10,385 nucleotides of DNA, from the NCBI GenBank assembly GCA_002505775.1, contig DAVY01000001.1, positions 1 through 10,385 of the forward strand, read 5' to 3'. The DNA comes from Euryarchaeota archaeon UBA130. GTDB taxonomy: Archaea; Thermoplasmatota; Poseidoniia; Poseidoniales; Thalassarchaeaceae. The notes below the pieces were generated by a model. It was not told the origin of the DNA. It saw only the letters and a program-made list of their open reading frames with translations, and made no database searches. Every line of letters starts with the position of its first letter. Position 1 is the stretch's first letter. Made by a program: the position numbers and the translations under genes. This document shows positions 5,995 through 10,385 of this stretch, one piece after another.

Positions 5995-6777
5995 TTGGGT
6001 CGACTCAATACTTCACTGGATGGCATTGATGCGGTTTTCCTCGACCTAGATGGTACGATATACCTAGGAGGGGAGCTAATCGATGGAGCTTTGGAATTCT
6101 TGGAACGCCTAGAAAAGAACGGAATAAAGAGGTTTTTTCTATCGAATAATTCCAGTAAGTCCGTATCTCAGTATCTCAGTAGACTGACTTCTATGGGAAT
6201 AGAAGCCAGGGAAGAGGACGTTCTGCTCTCAACCCATGACCTTCTATCCTGGTTGGAGAAGATGGATGTTAGAGATACTTACCTAGTTGGTACTGAAGGA
6301 ATGCGTGACATGATGGAAAGTGCTGGCTTCAATACTCGTTCGGAGTCGCCGGAGTATGTGGTATTAGGGTATGACACGGAGATAAACTACGAGAAATTAT
6401 CCACTGCCTCGATTCACCTCCACAAGGGGGTTCCGATGGTCGCCAGTCATCCAGATGTAGTTTGTCCGTCCCCAGATGGTGGTCTTCCAGACACCGGCGC
6501 TTACATGGATCTCTTTGAGGCTACAACGGGCGCAAGGCCGATTCACATTTGTGGAAAGCCGAATCCTGGAATGATTCTTCACAAAGTGGAGGAGCTGGGC
6601 CTATCACCGGAAGATTGTGCAATGATTGGAGATCGGTTGTACACAGATATGGAAATGGCTGACAGGGCCGGGGTTCATGGAATCCTCGTTCTTTCCGGTG
6701 AGGCGACAATTCTCGATGCTACCGAAGCTTCTCAAAAACCGAGTCTGGTTGTCGAGTCTGTGGCTTCACTTCTGTAA
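5995..6777 (+). CDS. HAD-superfamily phosphatase, subfamily IIA (NagD/PGP-like)
   Basis: This 260-residue protein has all four HAD motifs in class IIA order and length. Motif I is FLDLDGTIYLG, with nucleophile D17 and acid/base D19. Motif II is LSNNSSKS (S50), motif III is GKPNP with K188, and motif IV is IGDRLYTDMEMA with D213 and D218 for magnesium. The cap domain between motifs II and III is the C2a type of the NagD, phosphoglycolate phosphatase and glycerol-phosphate phosphatase group. It is a cytosolic magnesium-dependent phosphatase of a small phosphorylated metabolite. The substrate cannot be named from sequence. Translation starts at TTG, with GAGGTG 5 nt upstream overlapping the stop of the geranylgeranyl reductase gene. 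This coupling hints at a role in the same lipid or isoprenoid pathway, but that is inference. Confidence 0.9.
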   Translation: MGRLNTSLDGIDAVFLDLDGTIYLGGELIDGALEFLERLEKNGIKRFFLSNNSSKSVSQYLSRLTSMGIEAREEDVLLSTHDLLSWLEKMDVRDTYLVGTEGMRDMMESAGFNTRSESPEYVVLGYDTEINYEKLSTASIHLHKGVPMVASHPDVVCPSPDGGLPDTGAYMDLFEATTGARPIHICGKPNPGMILHKVEELGLSPEDCAMIGDRLYTDMEMADRAGVHGILVLSGEATILDATEASQKPSLVVESVASLL

Positions 6778-6806
6778 GGCCCAGTGGTACACATGGCGTA
6801 GGTTAT

Positions 6807-6825
6807 GAAACTATACTATACAAAT
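6807..6825 (+). promoter_or_regulatory. BRE/TATA promoter of the MMPL exporter gene
   Basis: A purine-rich gaaac (6807-6811) is followed by TATACTATA (6812-6820) and caaat. This resembles an archaeal BRE plus TATA box centred 22-28 nt before the ATG at 6842. No Shine-Dalgarno precedes that ATG, so the transcript is probably leaderless or nearly so. It is the clearest promoter in the window, within a 64-bp gap after the HAD gene, and it implies the exporter is transcribed independently. Confidence 0.6.
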
Positions 6826-6841
6826 AGAATTATTTCTCGGA

Positions 6842-9193
6842 ATGGCTATGGAAGGGGCGACTGAGCCTGAGGCTTTGGAACACAGATCGTACTTCAAGAT
6901 GGGTTTGTTCGTTTATGACAACGCGAAGGTTGTGCTAATTCTAACCCTAATTCTTTGTGGCTCATTGGCTTCGTTGATGGCTCTGGAGCCTAGGTATGCC
7001 GAAGGATATGGAGAGGGGGATCTTGAGTCAGTTCATGGGTGGGACGCCGCGAGAATAGGTTTTACGTCTGAGAATGAAAGTGACAGCTTCTCATTCCATG
7101 TTTTGTTCCATCACCCCGGTGCAAGTCATGAAGATGAATTAGTGCAAAATGCAATGATGGAAACTGTTGCTCCAATGACGGAAAATGAGCATGTATCAGT
7201 GGAATATCCATGGTTAACCAACGAGGTGAATAGATCAGAGCTAGTGAGTTCGGTGAACCCGGAGTGGACCAGAATAAAAATTGAGGTTAATCTTGATAGA
7301 GATGGCTCCAAGGCTTTACTGAAGAAAAACTTCGACGATTTGACGCTCCCTGACGATGCCCCAGAGGGAATGGAAAAATGGGTAACAGACAACCTGGCGA
7401 TCGACGTCACCTTCGACCTAACCCTGAAGGAAGAGTTGATTCAAGCGGAGTTGATTTCGGCACCTCTAACTCTGATTATCCTGCTTTTGGTTTTCGGGAG
7501 TTTGATTGCGGCCGGATTGCCTGTTCTGTCTGGAGTCTACACTGTTCTAGCCGCTGTTGGAATAGTAACTGGTCTGAGTTATGTATTCGATGACATCACA
7601 GTATACGCTAACAACATCGTTTCCCTACTTGGAATTGGACTAAGCGTGGACTACTCGCTCTTCATAGTGAATAGGTTCAGAGAAGAGCTCGGTAGGGGGA
7701 GAGACCATAGAACAGCAATTGCGATGACCAGTGCAACTGCGGGACGGGCCATCTTCTTCTCTGGTATGACGGTCATAGTCGGCCTCATGGGAATGCTTTT
7801 CTTCGAAAATACCGGGCTTCCATCTCTCGGATGGGGAGGTATTTGCGCAACTGCCGTAGCCCTCACATCTTCGATTGTCCTTCTTCCCGCGACCTTATCC
7901 CTATTGGGAGACAGGGTTAACTCATTCAAGGTTCCATTCTCGTTTGGGGTGGACACTAGTGAGGAGGGTTTCTGGTCTAATGTCGCCGGCGGGGTCATGA
8001 AGAGGCCATTTGCTGTCCTAGTTCCTGCAGTAATCGTACTAATGCTGGCTGGCTCCCCGTTTTTACAGGCAGAGTATGGCATAACCACCTACAAGGCGCT
8101 CAGTCCAGATGACGAATCCCGGCAAGGAATGGAGCTAACGGATGACTACTGGCCCGAGTATATCTCAAACACTGCATTGGCCGTATTTGAGCTAGAAGAG
8201 GGGGTTGATCCACTGCTAGAAAGCAATATTCGTTCCCTCTATCAGTTCTCTAAGGAGATTTTGGAGGTCGATGGGGCTACTTACGTTCGCAGTCATGCCC
8301 ATTTTGATGTGAATATGAGTGAGGACGATGTAGTCGACTTCTGGGACTCTTCCAAAGACGAGGAGCGCTCCTCGATGGAATCTATGTTGCTGTCATCTCA
8401 AAGGGAATATCTGAGAGAGAGTTTCATAGGAAATAATGTGGTTTTGCTTGTGGTGGGGATAGAAGGGGATGAGTCAAGCGTTAGTGCGAGAGAAGCAGTA
8501 TTGTCTATCAGGGGCCTCGAGACGAAGGATGACCAATTTGATAGCTCATCGACAGTAAACGTGGCAGGCGTGGCCGCATACAACCAAGATGTGATCGAGG
8601 CAGTTGCGGAAAACTTGCCTATCTCACTAGCATTCATACTGATCACAAGCTATATTCTTATTTTCCTACAGGTAAGGTCAGTCGTTCTCCCCATGAAAGC
8701 GCTGATTATGAATGTCCTTTCGGTCAGCGCCTCGTTTGGTGTGCTGGTATGGATCTTCCAGATGGGTAATGGTTCTGAGCTGCTTAACTTCACACCACAG
8801 CCTATTGACCCCACGACTCCTGTGATGATTTTCGCGATACTATTCGGGTTAAGTATGGACTACGAGGTACTGATGCTGTCCAGAATCCATGAAGAGTGGG
8901 AAAGAACGGGAGATAACACAAAGTCGGTCGCCGTTGGCCTCCAGAAAAGCGGTCGTATAATCACCTCCGCGGCTCTAGTTATGGTTACCGTCTTCTCCGC
9001 ATTCGGACTTTCATCTGTGTCGTTGATGAAGCAATTCGGTTTCATGCTTGCACTCGGAGTAGCTGTGGATGCTACTCTAGTAAGAGCATTGGTAGTTCCC
9101 TCTACAATGCGTCTTATGGGTGACCTAAACTGGTATGCCCCCTCGTGGTTAGCATCGAAGGAAGAGGGGCCTGATCCTACTGAACAAGAGTGA
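6842..9193 (+). CDS. MMPL/RND-superfamily membrane exporter
   Basis: This 783-residue protein has the twofold architecture of the MMPL branch of the RND superfamily. Helix 1 (about residues 29-48) precedes a soluble extracytoplasmic domain (about 50-205) and a bundle of helices 2-6 (about 205-365). A second copy follows, with helix 7 near 385-405, a soluble domain to about 580 and helices 8-12 to about 765. Each half has the diagnostic helix motif: GLSVDYSLFIVNRFREE (about 265-281) and GLSMDYEVLMLSRIHEEW (about 668-685). These carry the Asp-Tyr pair that relays protons in MmpL proteins. Family members use proton flux to export lipids, hydrophobic compounds or drugs. The cargo here is unknown; lipids or isoprenoids are a guess. 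The ATG at 6842 fits the TATA spacing, and an ATG at 6848 is the only close alternative. The second soluble domain is acidic. The polar C-terminus carries no added domain. Confidence 0.9.
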   Translation: MAMEGATEPEALEHRSYFKMGLFVYDNAKVVLILTLILCGSLASLMALEPRYAEGYGEGDLESVHGWDAARIGFTSENESDSFSFHVLFHHPGASHEDELVQNAMMETVAPMTENEHVSVEYPWLTNEVNRSELVSSVNPEWTRIKIEVNLDRDGSKALLKKNFDDLTLPDDAPEGMEKWVTDNLAIDVTFDLTLKEELIQAELISAPLTLIILLLVFGSLIAAGLPVLSGVYTVLAAVGIVTGLSYVFDDITVYANNIVSLLGIGLSVDYSLFIVNRFREELGRGRDHRTAIAMTSATAGRAIFFSGMTVIVGLMGMLFFENTGLPSLGWGGICATAVALTSSIVLLPATLSLLGDRVNSFKVPFSFGVDTSEEGFWSNVAGGVMKRPFAVLVPAVIVLMLAGSPFLQAEYGITTYKALSPDDESRQGMELTDDYWPEYISNTALAVFELEEGVDPLLESNIRSLYQFSKEILEVDGATYVRSHAHFDVNMSEDDVVDFWDSSKDEERSSMESMLLSSQREYLRESFIGNNVVLLVVGIEGDESSVSAREAVLSIRGLETKDDQFDSSSTVNVAGVAAYNQDVIEAVAENLPISLAFILITSYILIFLQVRSVVLPMKALIMNVLSVSASFGVLVWIFQMGNGSELLNFTPQPIDPTTPVMIFAILFGLSMDYEVLMLSRIHEEWERTGDNTKSVAVGLQKSGRIITSAALVMVTVFSAFGLSSVSLMKQFGFMLALGVAVDATLVRALVVPSTMRLMGDLNWYAPSWLASKEEGPDPTEQE

Positions 9194-9208
9194 TTACCTG
9201 TTTCATAG

Positions 9209-9226
9209 TTAAATCGAATAATATGA
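9209..9226 (+). promoter_or_regulatory. AT-rich putative TATA region of the SDR gene
   Basis: Two overlapping AT-rich candidates, ttaaatcg (9209-9216) and aataatat (about 9217-9224), lie about 31 and 22 nt before the ATG at 9243. Either could serve a leaderless or short-leader transcript. The assignment is weak because neither is a clean TATA box. Confidence 0.3.
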
Positions 9227-9242
9227 TGGCCATGTGAGGAGC

Positions 9243-10274
9243 ATGGTGAGGGAGCTCGTGGTAGTAACCGGGGCTAGTGGATACATTGGTAGCCATATAG
9301 TAGCTAACCTCCTCTCAAAGGGGATGAGAGTTAGGGCGACTGTGAGGGATTTGGGGGATCCTGAAAGAGTGGCGCATCTCAAAACCATGGAAATCGCTGA
9401 GGGAGGAGGTATTGAGATTGTTGAAATGGACCTGTTCGATCCTGAATCTGTCAACTCGGCAATATCGGGATGCACGGATTTGATTCATACTGCAGCTACC
9501 GTCATTGTCAGATCCCGAGACCCGCAAAGAAAAATCGTTGACCCTAGTGTAATTGGGACCAGGAACGTGATTTCCGCGATAGAACGGTCCGGTACCATTG
9601 AGCGTTTTGTACACACTTCTTCCACAGCAGCAATCAGGCCGATGGAATGGAAAGATGGTTCCACCCTAACCGCCGATAGCTGGGCCAATGATGCTACATT
9701 GGAAAATAATCCGTATGGATTGGCCAAGGTCAGTGCTGAGAGGATTGTCAGAGAGTGGCATGCTTCGCTAGAATCAGGTACTCGTCCCCGACTAGTTACA
9801 ATTCATCCCTGTATGGTCTTCGGCCCACCACTTTCACCTAGGCATCTCCGTGGGTCTCTGGCAATACTGATGGCAATGATCAGGCGCACTGTTCCACTAA
9901 ATCTTCCCATGCAGATTAACATAGTCGATGTCAGAGACGTGGCAGAAGCTCACGTCAGGGCATTGGAGGGAGGGCAGGAGGAGGGAAGGTACCTAACTGT
10001 CTCGGGCGATATGATGATGACTGATATTGCAAAGGCCCTAAAGAAGTCCCACCCTGAAAGGAGGTGGGTGACTTGGGAGGCCCCTTATTGGGTGGCTTTG
10101 GTGGCGTCTTTCTTCCATCCAAAAATCGATGTTTCGTGGGCTAAGAGGCATCTCAGGAAGCGTCTGTATTGGGATGCCTCTCCAGCTGAAGATGACCTTG
10201 GTATGGAATGGATGGAGCCTCTTCAATCAATATTGGATACCGTGCCCCCCATTCTGGAGAACGGATGGGACTAG
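9243..10274 (+). CDS. Extended short-chain dehydrogenase/reductase (dihydroflavonol-4-reductase-like)
   Basis: From the ATG at 9243 this is a 343-residue NAD(P)-dependent enzyme of the extended SDR family. The nucleotide-binding TGASGYIG is at residues 9-16, followed by RATVRD at the end of the second strand, where an Arg often favours NADPH. The catalytic set is HTSSTAA (S126/S127) and NPYGLAK (Y158, K162). IHPCMVFGPPL and the INIVDVRDVAEAHVRALE segment are typical of dihydroflavonol-4-reductase and 3-beta-HSD-like members. It oxidises or reduces a hydroxyl/keto group, or epimerises a sugar. The substrate is unknown, and proximity to lipid genes is only suggestive. A GTG at 9234 would add three residues. 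ATG 9243 is preferred because AT-rich promoter-like sequence lies 22-31 nt upstream. The C-terminal region (about 280-343) is Trp-rich and basic and could bind substrate or the membrane surface. The TAG stop lies in a CTAG shared with the convergent reading frame. Confidence 0.88.
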   Translation: MVRELVVVTGASGYIGSHIVANLLSKGMRVRATVRDLGDPERVAHLKTMEIAEGGGIEIVEMDLFDPESVNSAISGCTDLIHTAATVIVRSRDPQRKIVDPSVIGTRNVISAIERSGTIERFVHTSSTAAIRPMEWKDGSTLTADSWANDATLENNPYGLAKVSAERIVREWHASLESGTRPRLVTIHPCMVFGPPLSPRHLRGSLAILMAMIRRTVPLNLPMQINIVDVRDVAEAHVRALEGGQEEGRYLTVSGDMMMTDIAKALKKSHPERRWVTWEAPYWVALVASFFHPKIDVSWAKRHLRKRLYWDASPAEDDLGMEWMEPLQSILDTVPPILENGWD

Positions 10275-10385
10275 TTCCTATAGTCCTGCTCTCCAACCAT
10301 TTCAGCTTCCAAAAGTTCTGATCTGTTGTTCCGCAACCATACTGCTGAGACACCCAGTCCAATGAGTAAGAGAGCCGTGCCTATG
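10271..10385 (-). CDS. C-terminus of an unidentified membrane protein (truncated by window edge)
   Basis: On the minus strand a frame with no stop codon runs from the right edge to a TAG at 10273-10271. It encodes 37 residues: a hydrophobic segment (ALLLIGLGVSAVWL) followed by a polar, mostly acidic tail (RNNRSELLEAE then MVGEQDYRN). This looks like a final transmembrane helix with a short tail. Support comes from the hydrophobic-then-charged pattern and from the stop: it interlocks with the SDR stop in a 4-bp CTAG, as at the other two convergent junctions in the window. The start and the rest of the gene lie outside, so no family can be given. It could be a chance open frame, because only 38 codons are visible. 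Confidence 0.5.
   Translation of the reverse strand, partial: IGTALLLIGLGVSAVWLRNNRSELLEAEMVGEQDYRN

Noticed and set aside
6163..6178. Tandem 8-bp repeat gtatctca x2 inside the HAD phosphatase gene, considered as a phase-variation slippage site
   Set aside because: Only two copies are present, the reading frame is intact and the protein reads normally through it. Phase-variable tracts usually have many more units.
7651..8088. Antisense open frame (145 codons) opposite the MMPL exporter
   Set aside because: It lies entirely under a well-supported membrane protein gene and shows no domain or independent ribosome site.
1..10385. Searched for CRISPR repeats, tRNA genes, insertion sequences, phage genes and defence-type gene pairs
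   Set aside because: No spaced direct repeats, cloverleaf-like segments, transposase or integrase motifs or toxin-antitoxin-like pairs were seen. Nearly all the DNA is accounted for by housekeeping-type genes.

Overview
The window looks like a compact archaeal chromosome segment, most plausibly from a marine planktonic Thermoplasmatota lineage (Marine Group II/III, Poseidoniales-like). This assignment is inference. It rests on a geranylgeranyl-reductase-family flavoprotein, a SEC59/VTE5-type polyprenol kinase, TATA-like elements about 25 nt upstream of start codons with little or no leader, and acidic DTDGDG repeats of the kind common in marine archaeal surface proteins. I see no bacterial -35/-10 promoters, tRNA or rRNA genes, insertion sequences, CRISPR array, phage genes or recognisable defence genes. 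Coding density is very high: the longest gene-free stretch is about 100 bp, so no gap exceeds 300 bp.

Layout. (1) 1-273, plus: the 3' end of a surface protein with 22-residue Asp/Gly-rich repeats and a C-terminal hydrophobic anchor. (2) 270-2084, minus: a two-gene unit, cystathionine gamma-synthase/lyase-type PLP enzyme followed by a LysE/RhtB amino-acid exporter. (3) 2128-2805, plus: an integral-membrane CTP-dependent polyprenol/phytol kinase-like protein. (4) 2802-4528, minus: cutA, then a YczE/YyaS-type membrane protein, then a SpoU-type RNA methyltransferase. (5) 4627-6777, plus: geranylgeranyl reductase-family oxidoreductase coupled to a HAD-IIA phosphatase. (6) 6842-9193, plus: an MMPL/RND exporter with its own TATA-type promoter. 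(7) 9243-10274, plus: an extended SDR (dihydroflavonol-4-reductase-like). (8) 10271-10385, minus: the C-terminus of an unidentified membrane protein that runs off the right edge.

The genes share a tight architecture. All three convergent junctions interlock their stop codons in a 4-bp overlap (CTAA, CTAG, CTAG). All four same-strand junctions inside the proposed operons are coupled: one is an ATGA overlap, and in the other three the stop codon is part of the next gene's Shine-Dalgarno sequence. Functionally, the kinase and the geranylgeranyl reductase suggest isoprenoid lipid, dolichol or quinone side-chain metabolism, possibly with the HAD phosphatase. The PLP enzyme and exporter suggest sulfur amino-acid synthesis or breakdown with efflux. 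I found no convincing new multi-gene system. The most unusual observations concern gene-junction architecture and a few unassigned couplings.
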